A stretch of 64,000 nucleotides of DNA from NCBI GenBank assembly GCA_963969495.1, contig OZ018333.1, forward strand, positions 86,469,256 to 86,533,255, given 5' to 3'. The notes under the pieces are model-generated. The model did not search any database. It was not told the origin of the DNA and saw only the letters and a list, made by a program, of their open reading frames with translations. The stretch comes from Ceratothoa steindachneri. Its lineage: Eukaryota > Arthropoda > Malacostraca > Isopoda > Cymothoidae. Within the stretch, counting starts at the first letter, position 1, and each line of letters opens with the position of its first letter. Of the stretch, positions 20,651-31,122 are shown one piece after another. The position numbers and the translations under genes are program-made.

Positions 20651-22189
20651 TCAGCTCCCCGAGACCCGCTTCATGACGTCCATGCGCTTGAGGCAGGCAG
20701 TGCGGAGGTATGTGATGTGCTGCTTGAAAGTGAGGATGGGGCCATCAAAAACTAGGCCTAAGAGACTATGTGATGTGACATATGGGATGGCTGCCCTTTC
20801 TATGGTGATTGTTGGTAGCTGGGGAATCCTTTTCTCTGTGAAACACATGAGGTGGCTTTTCTGTGGATTTATCTTCAGGTCCCATTGTGTTGTCCACTGG
20901 TATAACAGGTTTATTGTTTCTTGCAACCCCTCTTGTGCCTGTAGGAGTGTATCAGCTCTGTGCAGTATGGGGATGTCATCTGCATAGACTAACAGGGTGG
21001 ACTGTGATGTTGGGATGTCTCTCATCAGGATGTTAAAGAGTGTGGGGCTCAGGACTGATCCTTGTGGTATGCCACGCTGGAGTGGGTGTGGTGAAGAGAA
21101 ACTGTTTTCCACGGCAAATGAAAATGTCCTGAGGGTAAGGAAATCCTGGAACCATTTTAGGGGGGCACCATTCAATCCCATTATTGACAGTTTCTGAAGT
21201 ATTCCCCCATGCGATGCTGTGTCAAATGCCCCCTGCAGGTCAATGAAAGCTGTGAGGAGGATGGTTCGGCTCTGGTAGGCTCTCCTGATGTTATGTTCCA
21301 TGATGAGGAGGAGATCCTCTGTGCCTCTCTGAGGGCGGAAACCAAACTGGTATACTGGAAGAAGGTTGTTGTGTTCCAGCCACCAGGTAAGACGAGTGTT
21401 AATCAGCCTCTCCATCAACCTGCCCAGACATGAGAGAAGACTGATGGGCCTGTAGGAGTTAGGGAGCTTTGGATCCTTGCCTGCCTTTGGTATGGGGATC
21501 AGCATTGCATGCTTCCACAGTGTTGGGAATGTTCCTAAAGTTCAGCTTTGGTTGAAAAGTTTGAGGAGCTGGGCACATGCTGTGTTGGGAAGGTTGGTGA
21601 TGAACTCATTAGGCACTTGGTCTGATCCCACTGCCTTCCCTTTTTTCAGGTTCTTTATTGCACAGTCCAGTTCGTGTAGGGTGAGTGGAGATGACATGCT
21701 TGTTGAGGCATGCAGAATTTCTGGTGTTTAGGGTGGAGCCAAGAAAACAACAGGGTCTGGGAGGCCATAGATGGTGTTGTAGTGTGCAGCCAGTAGTTCC
21801 GCTTGTTCAGATGGACATAGGACTCTTGTGTCTGGACCTCTTAGGGGGAGAGAGGAAGGGGTGGGTCGACCAGACATGGCATGGATGAATGTAAATGTTT
21901 GAGCTGGACTGCTACGGAAGGATAGGGATGAACAATGGGTGATCCATGAGTCCTTTTTTGCATGAGCTATTGTTTTTCTCTTGACCACGTCAAGTCTGCG
22001 ATATGTGATTTGGTGGTGTAGGCAGGGACACTTCCTCCAGGTGCTCCAGGCTCTTTGCTGATCACGTACCGCCATCTCACAGAGTTCGTTCAACCAGGGG
22101 ACTCGAGGATGGGGGATGTATATGCCGTTTGACTTTTTGAAGTGTTTGTGGCCTATTTCAGTCAGCTGTGTTGTTAGGTCAGCTGCCAT
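20651..22189 (-). pseudogene. Linker and reverse transcriptase of element B
   Basis: One frame covers 22189 to 20651 with a single TAA at 21730-21728. It includes VPWLNELCEMAVRDQQRAW in the linker, then IPIPKAGKDPKLPNSYRPIS, LLSCLGRLMERLINTRLTWW, TAFIDLQGAFDTASHGGI, LQRGIPQGSVLSPTLFNILM, the catalytic LLVYADDIPIL, INPQKSHLMCF and the thumb SLLGLVFDGPILTF. The RT core from 21505 is a 284-codon open frame with all expected motifs. A frameshift near 20640 separates it from RNase H. Confidence 0.9.
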
Positions 22190-22985
22190 GCTCTCAGTGT
22201 TTGGGGATGTGGGAGTTTCTATTGCGGCGGCATCTGCATTAAAAGCTTCCCATTTTCCTGTATTTAAGAGCCAGCGTGGTCTCAGGGAGATTGGTGGGGG
22301 GGGTATTGCCTCCTAGATGGATGAACACTGGGAGGTGGTCACTACCCATGTATGGGCCTACTTCAACTTCTGCATCACTGAATAGCCCACTTCCCAGGCA
22401 GAGGTCTAGGGTAGAGTGGGCGCCCCTGAACGGATCAATCCTTGTGGGTAGGCCTGGAGGAGTGAGAAGGGTTAGTGGTGAGGTGAGCAGTGAATTAAAG
22501 AGGGAATGACCCGTGGGGTTTATGGTGCTTCAGGGAATACCCGGTTGCCAGTGTGGGTGTCTTGCATTGAAGTCCGCCATGACTAGTGTTGGTGGGGTTA
22601 GCTGGTTGAAGTAGTGAGTGAGTTCTGCTTCTGTTACATCAGTGCATGGGTTATAGCATATAAATATGGTGGCCCATCTCCTGTTCAAAGATATTTGCAC
22701 TGCCATGGTTTCAAGTGTCCCTCCCGGGAATTGCTGCAGTGGGAATTCTGCACATGCCATCTTCTTGTGGGTAAGTAGGACAAGCCCTCCACCTTGCCTG
22801 TTTTGACGGTCCTTCCTATGGATGTTGTAGCCCTGGAATGATATACTGAGGTGTTGTTGGAGCCATGTCTCACAAATTTCTATTAGTAGCGGTCGGCACC
22901 ATTTTGCCTGCAGTTTGACATCGGCCAGCTTGCGGGAAAGTGAGTGAGCATTCCAGAATATGATGGTGTTTTGCTGATATGCCAT
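22190..22985 (-). pseudogene. ORF2 start and endonuclease domain of element B
   Basis: ORF2 starts MAYQQNTIIFWNAHSLSRKL at 22985, two bases after the ORF1 stop. It shows ICETWLQ, GGGLVLLTHKKM and VMADFNARHPHW (about 22600-22565). The last is the catalytic block, with the usual GDFN changed to ADFN. A TGA stop (about 22530) precedes STINPTGHSLFN, and GSDHLPVFI is still readable at about 22350-22320. A frameshift then moves to the RT frame before 22189. The role is target nicking for first-strand priming. Confidence 0.82.
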
Positions 22986-22987
22986 GA

Positions 22988-24283
22988 TTACTGGGTGAAG
23001 ATAGCAAGAAGGGCAGGGATGAGATGGCGGAGGATTGATAATATGGAGCGGCCTTGTTGGTAGAGTGAATAACCTTTTCGGAATATCTTGATAAGTGAAG
23101 GGACCAGTGACCACCAGTCGATGTCTGCCGAGTCGCCTGTCTTCTCCGGCATTTGGGGTGCGGGACTGGTCCTAGATTTAGTTCCTGTAACTTTTTCAGC
23201 ATACGTTTGATAAGTGGGTTGTTCACTTTTCCTGGTGGTAGGTGTGGGGTGGACCTGAATGTAAGCAAATGGATGGTGTGCGCTGGAGAGAACATGCTGG
23301 CGGGCCGGTGTGTTGCCTGTAAAACGGCGGTGTACTTGGGGGTGGTGGGGGCGGTGTGTGTGGGTGCCAATGCGCTGAGAGGTTGTGGCGTCTGCCTCGA
23401 ATGTGTAATGATCCTCATCTATCGTGTCATTAAGGATAGCGAAGGAATTATTTAGAATCAAAGTGGTAGGCACTTTGTTTGGTGCAGCAGGAGGAGGGAT
23501 GCGAGTTCTTTGGGTGCGTGTACTGGTGTTAGATTGTGTGTTTGGGGAAATGGGCTTTGGTCTGATTTGTTTGAGTTTTGTGTTTGTGTCCTCTGTGTTC
23601 ACTTTTTGTTGTCTGCAGTGTTCATTAATCTCTTCTGCCTTCAGCAGTGCTGGACAGTTCTTGCTTAATAAACGGTGATCTTCCCGGCAGAAGTAACAGT
23701 ATGGGGTGTTCATGCACTGATTCCCCTCTGGTGTCTTGAAGGAATGGTATCCACCTCAGTTATTGCACCTGACTTTGTACCTGCAAGCTAGTGCTCCATG
23801 GCCAAACTGATAGCATCTGCGGCACCCAAGGGCTGGTAATTTGAATTCGTTCACATTCTTCACTTGGTGCCCCAGTGCTATTTGCCTGGGGAGCTGAGTG
23901 CCCTGGAAGGCCAGCCTGAAGAATCTGGACCCATCTGCTCTCGGTGGTAAGGGTAGGACCTCCTTGAGAGCGACACCAACATGGTCAAGGAAGTCAAATT
24001 CTTCGGCCAGGTTCTCGGCAGTGTACTGGGGGCTGAACGGTCCCACCTTACCATACAGCAAGCCGGGGTTGAGGCCTCTGGACTCCCAAAACTGCACCCT
24101 CCATTGGCCAAGGGTGGTGATATCTTCTAGTCTGCATGCCAGTTTGTTCAAGCCATCACAGGTCACCTCTAACCGTATTGCCTGGCCGGTGCCAAGCTTC
24201 CTGACACGGCCTTGTAGTATGTATTTCCCCAGCGGAGATTCATTAAGGGCCCTGGTCAGGGCTGTTGGGTGGGCGGTCAGCAT
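22988..24283 (-). pseudogene. ORF1 (gag-like, zinc-knuckle protein) of element B
   Basis: One frame runs from MLTAHPTALTRALNESPLGK (24283) to a TAA at 22990-22988, about 431 codons, broken by a single TGA at 23758-23756. It contains KLPALGCRRCYQFGHGALAC, a CX2CX4HX4C knuckle. A second knuckle begins CNN, has the TGA where its second Cys would be, and continues GGYHSFKTPEGNQC. A third has CYFCREDHRLLSKNC. The TGA is thus probably a one-base change of a Cys codon. The frame stays open for about 40 codons upstream of the chosen Met without another ATG, so the true start may be lost. The C-terminal half is rich in Thr and Pro. Confidence 0.83.
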
Positions 24284-24414
24284 CTTATCTTCAGTGGAAT
24301 TGATGTAAATTTTTACATTTGCCTGTTCTTCACCTGGTCCACCCTTTCTTGGCTGGTCACCATCATGGTAATTTAGGTAAATGTTGCGACGATGGCTGGA
24401 TGCGACTCTAGTTT

Positions 24415-25002
24415 ATTTTGGGGGCTACTTTGCATTGTTTTTCTGCTATCGCACTGGCCAATCACAGATCTGGATTCAGTTTCATAAATGACCAATCAGA
24501 AAACAGTATTTGTTTCAAGGCTTTTTGTGCTTTTTATATTGATCAAAACTTGGTTTTTCTTATATTTTAGATGTTTTTTCCCCCTTATTTCTTTTCTATA
24601 TATCCTACCTACCCTATGCCTGACATTATTTAGTCTTTTTATTTACTTGTTACTTAATTTCCCATTGTTTAATGCTCAATTAAACCATATTTCGGTGTTG
24701 TCAATTGAAGTCTCACATCTTAATTCTGACGAAAACACAACTTTTTCATTTTTTCTGTTCCGTATTTATTTCTCTTCTTTGATTTTTTTATAAGGTTTTT
24801 TTACGACCTTCATTTTGATTATTGTTCCAAATGGATGCATTCAGTATTAGTGTTTTTATTACTATATATGTGTAGTTCAAGAAACACAAATGGTCAATTT
24901 CAATAAAAAAAAATCACGAATTTTCCAGAAACAATGAACTACTTTTCCGTCCACGCCTCTCATATTTAAACGACCACCCACGCCGTTTCCCGTTCATTTG
25001 TC
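24415..25002. other. AT-rich interval, no gene seen
   Basis: T-rich open frames here give low-complexity Phe/Leu peptides only. No repeat boundary was found. Confidence 0.5.
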
Positions 25003-25059
25003 AAAATGTCATTTTTTGCGAAGTTTGTTCATTACCTATTCAACGTTTCGGTGCTATTT

Positions 25060-25320
25060 TAACCGACGAGAAATATGTTGCGTTTCTGGAAACCCATGGG
25101 CCGTGTAGTGGAAGGGCAGTGGGTTTTTGGAGGGTTTGAACGTGAAACAAAGAGAATTTTCATTGTTTCGGTGGCAAATCAAAATTGAGAAACCCTCCAG
25201 TCGTATCTGACAGATGGGCAGCCTATTCAAATTTGTCATCTGAAGGATACAAACATCTTACCGAATTCTGGCTTGCTGCCGGTAAACTCTACCCACCCAT
25301 CTGACGTAAGTATTAACGAT
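25060..25320 (+). pseudogene. Merlin (ISXO2-like) transposase DDE-domain fragment
   Basis: At 25075-25180 the frame reads MLRFWKPMGRVVEGQWVFGG, followed by FERETKRIFIVSVAN. This matches the segment G-H-x-V-E-G-Q-W-V-F-G-G-x-E-R of ISXO2-like/Merlin transposases, which lies between the first and second catalytic acids. Further residues (LQSYLTDGQPIQ) fit the next helix, where the second catalytic Asp would be. It is broken by a stop after VANQN and by frame changes. MITE-family sequence lies just downstream (25360-25445). Confidence 0.68.
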
Positions 25321-25359
25321 TATTTTGAGCGTCGGCTTATTGTTGGGTACGGCTTGCCA

Positions 25360-25445
25360 CGGAGATAACACTGCGATGACCCTAAATTTCAATCCTTTGG
25401 GGGGGGCACAGCCCCCCCAGTATAAAACAAAAATTGCCATAAAAT
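25360..25445. repeat. Partial copy of the MITE interior
   Basis: GATGACCCTAAATTTCAATC is followed by a GGGGGGGCACAGCCCCCCCAG hairpin-like stretch and AGTATAAAAC. The same order (GATCCTAAGTTTCA, GGGGGCACAGCCCCCCAG, AGTATATAATCC) is seen in the MITE at 26121-26442 and, in decayed form, at 12840-12910. No terminal repeats are present, so this is a fragment. Confidence 0.6.
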
Positions 25446-25545
25446 TCTTCGAAAAGTAACAACGAAAAGTAGCCCAAAATAGCCAAAAAAAAGCTAGGCC
25501 TAGGATCCGGCCATCGTCTACACAATTACCGTAATTTACCCTTAC

Positions 25546-25704
25546 TGGCTGTGGTAGGGGCTCGACTGCGTTCCTGGCAGATTTTGAGGAGGGTGGTTGA
25601 TGGTCACAGTCGGCTTCCGCCTCCAGGGGTCGCTTAGCTGCCGGTGCGTGATTTACCTGCATGGCAGCAGCTGGTTCGTCTTCCTCTTCCTCAGATTTAC
25701 CCAT
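25546..25704 (-). CDS. Candidate host-gene first coding exon, unknown protein
   Basis: From an ATG at 25704 in a good context (G at -3 and G at +4), 53 codons read MGKSEEEEDEPAAAMQVNHA and continue with a basic patch AAKRPLE and a Ser/Lys patch PPSSKSARN. The frame ends exactly in phase 0 at a strong 5' splice donor, CCA|GTAAGG (25545 downward). Composition (acidic N-terminus, a possible nuclear-localisation patch) resembles nuclear regulatory proteins, but I do not recognise the gene. Downstream on the minus strand lie Merlin and MITE pieces, as expected in an intron; no second exon was found. A retrotransposon tail begins about 40 bp upstream of the ATG. Confidence 0.4.
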
Positions 25705-25744
25705 GACGCACTAGGTATACATCCGGATGTCTTCCGTGTTGTTA

Positions 25745-26836
25745 CTCCAAAAACGATTAGGGAAAACAAACGTGAGAACCAATTGGACCATTCTGTCCAA
25801 TTGGGCCGAGAAATGGCAAATGAAGTTTAACATAGACAAATGTAGTGTACTTAGTATAGGTAGAAATAATCCATTGAATAGTTATAAATTAAATGGGAGA
25901 ATTTTAAGGAGGACCGATTGTGAGAGGGACTTGGGTACTTTGGTAAGTTCAGACCTTCGTCCTAGAAAGCAATGCCTAAATGCTAAGAATAAAGCTAATA
26001 GGATATTGGGATTCATTAGGAGGAGTGTAAGCAATAAGAATGCTGAAGTCATTCTAAAACTGTATCAGGCGCTAGTTAGGCCTCATCTAGACTATGCAGT
26101 ACAATTTTGGTCACCATATTGGTAAATATGTAGATTATCGGCACGAACAATGGGATGTACTATTTTGTCCGTGTTCCAAAATGTTTCACGTTTTTGGAGT
26201 ACATTTAAGTTGACGGCTTGTGTGGGGGTAAACACAATGGGGGGACTATACTACAATGATCCTAAGTTTCATTAAATTGAGGGGGGTCTAGGGGGCACAG
26301 CCCCCCAGTATATAATCCTAATTGTTTATAGAATAATAATTTGAAAAGGACTCAAACGCGCATGAATATTCCGACACAAGTGAACGATAACATTTATACA
26401 CAAAAAAAATTTTCGCCCGCGGCGCTAATCTACATATTTACCACCATATTATAGGAAGGATATTGATTTGCTCGAGTCTGTGCAGAGAAGGATGACAAAG
26501 ATGATTGGTGGGCTAAGGAACTTACCTTATGGTGAAAGGCTCAGAAAACTAAATCTACATATATTGGAAAGGAGAAGAGTCAGAGGGGAATTGATTGAAG
26601 TCTTCAAATGGGTAAAAGGATATAATAAAGGGGATCTGGGTAAGGTTCTTATACTTAGTGAACATGACAGGACACGTAGCAATGGGTTTAAGCTTGATAA
26701 GTATAGGTTTAGGAAGGAGATTGGGACGAATTGGTTTACAAATCGTGTGGTAGATGAATGGAATAGGCTCACTAGACATGTGATAGAAGCCTCCTCTCTG
26801 GGTAGTTTTAAGAATAGATTAGAAATATATGGATGA
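25745..26836 (+). pseudogene. CR1/L2-like non-LTR RT C-terminus, split by a MITE
   Basis: The frame to 26125 gives WAEKWQMKFNIDKCSVLSIG, RRTDCERDLGTLVSSDLRPR, ANRILGFIRRSV and VILKLYQALVRPHLDYAVQF, the palm end and thumb of a CR1/L2-type RT. It is cut at WSPY by the MITE at 26121-26442. It resumes at 26451 with LLESVQRRMTKMIGGLRN, LHILERRRVRGELIEVFKW and RTNWFTNRVVDEWNRL-type C-terminal residues to 26836. Leaving out the MITE and one target duplication restores the frame, so the insertion is the main lesion of this 5'-truncated copy. This family has no RNase H; the C-terminus binds the 3' end. Confidence 0.87.
26121..26442. mobile_element. MITE with 8-bp target duplication, Merlin-like
   Basis: The 322-bp element begins GGTAAATATGTAGATTA (26121-26137) and ends with its exact reverse complement (26426-26442). 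Flanks are ACCATATT at 26113-26120 and ACCATATT at 26443-26450; a 9-bp reading, CACCATATT, is also possible. It codes for nothing and has an internal GGGGGCACAGCCCCCC hairpin. An 8-9 bp duplication and ends starting GG suit Merlin. Two other copies or fragments of its sequence lie beside Merlin transposase remains (12704-13252, 25060-25445). Assignment to Merlin is inference; the boundaries are observed. Confidence 0.85.
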
Positions 26837-27896
26837 AGCTGCTAGATGGGACTGACTTTTTTTTATGTACATATGTATATATTTTTCTAAGGAGTGGGGA
26901 GATTATATTTTGCGGTTGCATGAATAGACATAATCCTCTGGATGCATTTTATGTATATTGTAGATTAGATCTGACGAACTCCTTAAAGGGTGACAATGTT
27001 GATGACTTTTCTCTGGTAAGAAATCTTGTGTGTGTTGACTGGAACAGGAGCTTCCAAGTGTAGGCCATGAATGGTCTTTTGCAGTCTCCTTCTTTTCTTA
27101 TGTTATGTTCTTAAATCTCATCGAGAAAATCAAGATTAGGTCAATCCTTCTTTGTTTGTAAACATAGAGTGTAAATGTGGTTCTAGCTTTTCTACCATTA
27201 TCTTTCACATCAGACACATAGGTCTCAACCCTAAATGCTATTTAAAGCAATAATATTTTCTTTCAAAAATTATTGATATAAACTGCCCATATCATATTTT
27301 AATTCATAAAATTTAAATTCAAAATGATACATAATATGATACATTAAATTCTATACAAGTCTAATTCAATTAAATTTGTCCTATTCTAACATAATAGAAG
27401 GCCTGGCTAAGAATATTCTGCTTCGGAAATTGAACGGAAGGGCTTGGAAATGAACCTGCAGAAGTAAGAATATAATACGATACGATTCAGTGGCTTATAT
27501 AGGGATTTTATATCATCAAGGACCTGAGAACAAATATTCTTGCAATTCTTTTGTGCACTCTGGTATGTCTGATAGTGTGTCAAATAAAACAATAAAATAA
27601 GTAATACACTTTAATAGGAAATGCCTATATGTGATTAAAAAAAAATAAACTACAATATATTAAACCCATATATTACATATTAGATAAATATACTATTCAA
27701 AAATCATATTGATACATTCCATCAGTCTGATACAGCAACAATAAAATTAATTGTCAAGACGCTTTAGTACAGAATATTTATGGATGATGACCAGAAAAAA
27801 ATACTAAATGTGAAACCGAGATATTATATTTATCAAATATACCAATCAAAATTTATAAGGATACATTTTATCAGAATGAAACAGCAGCAATCTAAG
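26837..27896. other. AT-rich interval, no gene seen
   Basis: It includes the 3' tail of the CR1-like copy (to about 27100) and AT-rich DNA. No open frame shows a recognisable protein. Confidence 0.5.
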
Positions 27897-30755
27897 TTTT
27901 GGCGTCCAAAGGGGGGGGGGGGCAAGGAGCCCCCCATCCCCCCCGAAAGTCATGAATAAGTGAAATATAGGAATATGTGTGAAATATAGGCGGCTAGTAT
28001 TTGATAGCAGTCATTCGTTCCATTTTTTTTGTTTTTACATTTAATACTATTAAATTATTAAGTAAAAATTATTATACTATTAAATTAATAGTACTGTAGC
28101 TTTGTTTCTACTTGTAATAGTTACTGTATGTTTGGATATCCTATTGAAAAGACATCTAAGATACTTGAAATAAATTTTTATATGGATAATTGAATATATA
28201 ATATTATATTTCACTTTTGTTTTTAGTATTGTGAAATGGATATCAGGAGGTTCTTTAAAAAACGTAAATCTGATTACTCGGACAACAATCAAGATACCCC
28301 AGGCACATCGGAGACGCATGCTGACCCAGCAGAGCAGCGCAGAGGAGGATATGACGAGCAGTTGCTCACAGCAACCAATCAAATGCCACCCCAAACACCA
28401 CTTGCTATAGTGGCCAATGAATTGCGTAATCCTCTCGATATCGGATTATATGTCAGCACCGAAGAACATTTGATCAATGATAAAAGATAAGATCGCCTGA
28501 TGAACACATAAGTCTCCTCAACAACATATTACAACTATCAGAAAGATTCACAGGGTCCCCGTTGTTTCCGTCACCCGTGGATAAACCAATATTCCCCATG
28601 GTTGTCTTACTCAAGTCACTTGGAAGGTGCCCTGTGCCAATACTGTGTGCTGTTCCCTCAACCAGTGCCCTGAGGTCTAATGGGTGTTTTCATCGTGACT
28701 CCCTTTGTCAAATATAAAGACAAATGAACGCGCGAGGAAGCAAATGCTTTCATCCTGGCACAAAGGCGCACTATGTGAGGGCAACAATTTCCTCACCACT
28801 GTGAAAAACCCAGAGTTGACCATCGTAAGCCAGGTGAACCGAGCAGTCCCTCAAAACCGTGAAACTCTTCCCTATCCTATCTAGTATTCTGTTTTGCTAC
28901 AGTCACGACATTGCTTTGAGGGGAAAGGAAAGTACATCGGGAAACCTTTGTGACTTACTGCGATTCAGAATAAAAGCAGGAGACACAGTTTTGGAGGATC
29001 ACATGGAAAGCGCGAGTAAAAATGCGAGATACACATTAGTTCGTGTACAGAACGAGCTGATACTTAACTCCGAAAAGTGATTAGAGAAGATATTGTGAAG
29101 GCTGCAAATAAATCAAATGTATTTTCGATCATTACTGATGAAACTGCTGACATATCAGGCACCGAACAACTGTCCATTGACGTACGATTTGTTGAGCTGC
29201 ATGAGAAACGGAATGACTTAGCCATCACAGGCGAAGAATTCCTTGGATTTGATTAACTGGAGATGATGGACGTTGCAACAATTGCAGGTGCTATCATCAA
29301 CCAAGCAGAAAGAAATTGTCTTGACCTCAACAAGCTTCATGGTCAAGGCTACGATGGATGCTCAACCATGGCAAGAAAAGATAATGGTGTACAGGCCCGT
29401 ATCAGGAACATTTATCCAAAAGCCGTTTTTGTGCACTGCTCTTCAAATCGACTTAATTTGGTGGTTCATGATCTGAATTCTGTCGCAGATATTAGGAATA
29501 CAACTGGAACTGTTAAATCTATCATCATTTTTTTTTCGTGACAGTCCCAAGGCAGAGGGCTGGTTCCAAATCTACCTTTGTTGTGTGACAATAGATGGGG
29601 CGCAAAGTACAAAAGCATCTGCGTCTTTTCAGAGAACTTTTGTGATATCTATGCAAAACTGGAGCAACTGGAGGTAAGCCAACATGAGTCAGAGTATCCG
29701 TCAGACGGCACATCAGCTGAGGAGTTCAGCAGTTACGACAGTGCTCCTCATCTGTCTCAAGATTATTGCGAAATGCTCAGCGATATTAGAGCCAGTGGCC
29801 CAACAGCTACAGGCAGTCGAGATGGACGTGATGGGAGTCCGAGATCACATTGACTTGTTAATGAAGACTTTCCGATATCCCCGGGATGAAGCGAATCCTG
29901 TGTTTTCAGAATATGTCATCCCAGAGGTGCAAATATTGTCAGGAGAACTTGGTATAACATTGACTATTCCTCGACGATGCGCACGCCAGATCAACCGGCC
30001 GAATGTAGGAGACTCCATCGGGGAGTACTATCGCCGCACCATATATATCCCGTACATGGATTCCTTGATTCAGTGTCTAGAAAGTCGCTTTGGTGAAAGT
30101 AACATATTATATTTTCATATTTTTGCATTACATCCAAGAGAAATTAAGAAAATAGAAAGAGGTTAATTTAAGAACATCGTTTCACCTATCAAAGAAATAT
30201 ACGAAATTGAGAATCTTGTTGAAGAACCACTAGCGTGGTATGTATGACGTGTAGAAACATAAGAGCCCACTGGATGACACCTCTCTCTCTTTCTGGGTAT
30301 GATTGAGCTGTTGAAAGAGATCACTATGTTCCCTGAGGTGCGCAAGGCTATCCTAATCGCACTGACTCTGCCTGCAACAACATGTACAGTGGATAGGCCT
30401 TTTAGCACAATGCGCTGGGTAAAGACCTGGTTAAGGTCAACAATGACCGATCAACTTTTGTCCAGCCTCTGTGTGCTCAGTGTCCACCGTGAAAAAAAGT
30501 GAACAGCCAGAACACAGAGATAATGAACAGGGTCATTGACAAGTTTGGAAGAGATCCCCGACGACTCCATTTCCTGTTCACGTAGTAGTAATAATAATAA
30601 TGTTTGAATAGTGGAAAACTGAATAAACAGTTGAACAATGTCCATGGTATTCTATTCATTTTCTAATTTCCATGCAATTTCTTTTATTTTTTATAAATTA
30701 TAGGGGGGCAAATGCCCATCCTTGCCCCCCTGCATTTTTTTTGCGGACGCCCATG
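27897..30755 (+). mobile_element. hAT transposon of the ZMYM/DUF4371 type
   Basis: The left end TGGCGTCC (about 27900) is followed by a long G run and GGCAAGGAGCCCCCCATCCC. The right end, read on the other strand, is TGGGCGTCCGCAAAAAAAAT, GCAGGGGGGCAAGGATGGGC (about 30752-30710). Such G-rich imperfect terminal repeats around a GGCGTCC core are usual in this hAT group. Inside is a decayed transposase on the + strand. I could not fix the 8-bp target duplication, so the ends are within about 10 bp. Confidence 0.75.
28236..30502 (+). pseudogene. hAT transposase (ZMYM1/DUF4371-like), decayed
   Basis: The first frame MDIRRFFKKRKSDYSDNNQD (28236) is the typical N-terminus. A TTF-type zinc-finger region follows in broken frames. 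Then come FSIITDETADISGTEQLSID (about 29125-29185), DETAD holding the first catalytic Asp, and GQGYDGCSTMARKDNGVQAR with AVFVHCSSNRLNLVVHD (29340-29475), the second region. The C-terminal dimerisation domain reads TLPATTCTVDRPFSTMRWVK and LRSTMTDQLLSSLCVLSVHR (30360-30490). At least five stops or frameshifts break it. The enzyme would mobilise the element by cut and paste. Confidence 0.85.
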
Positions 30756-30793
30756 AATATAAGTAGTGATAAACACAGTTTAATTCAGAATAA

Positions 30794-30890
30794 ACATAAT
30801 TTCACGGGTGACAAAGGCCACAAGGGGTCTATCAAAGGTCATCCGCATGTCAATACCCGCCCAGAGAATGCTTCCAAAGGATTGTGTTTA
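30794..30890. repeat. Dispersed repeat shared with 13426-13525
   Basis: ACATAATTTCACGGGTGACA at the start and AAAGGATTGTGT at the end match the copy at 13.4 kb. It lies just outside the hAT element. Class unknown. Confidence 0.6.
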
Positions 30891-31070
30891 AACAGAGTTT
30901 CTTTCAAACACATTTTTTTTAGCCATCTTCAAATCAATTTTTCTACCTTTATCCTTTTTAGGATTTGAGACTAAACTGCTCCTCTTCTTTCATCGTAAAA
31001 TACAACGGCATCACAAAGATTCCACTTTCAGGAACTTTTTATATTTTGCATGACAAAGGCTTGAGTTAAT

Positions 31071-31114
<44 letters not shown>

Positions 31115-31122
31115 TATCATCA
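31071..31122. repeat. (ATC)n microsatellite
   Basis: A run of about 15 ATC/CAT triplets with one substitution near 31114. The interval 31123-31690 around it is AT-rich and shows no gene. Confidence 0.95.

Larger units (their letters stand above)
18880..24410 (-). mobile_element. Two-ORF Jockey-superfamily non-LTR retrotransposon (element B)
   Basis: It has the same order and strand as element A: ORF1 (24283-22988), endonuclease (22985-22190), linker and RT (22189-20651), RNase H and C-terminus (20634-19266). ORF1 is uninterrupted except for one stop; ORF2 has about four lesions. It is younger-looking than A. ORF1 and ORF2 are separated only by TAATCATG. It lies head to tail with A, either by chance or by preference for one region. 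Confidence 0.9.

Noticed and set aside
24488..24793. 101-codon + frame rich in Phe and Leu, like a membrane protein
   Set aside because: It comes from T-rich DNA, has no conserved pattern and is not distinguishable from chance.
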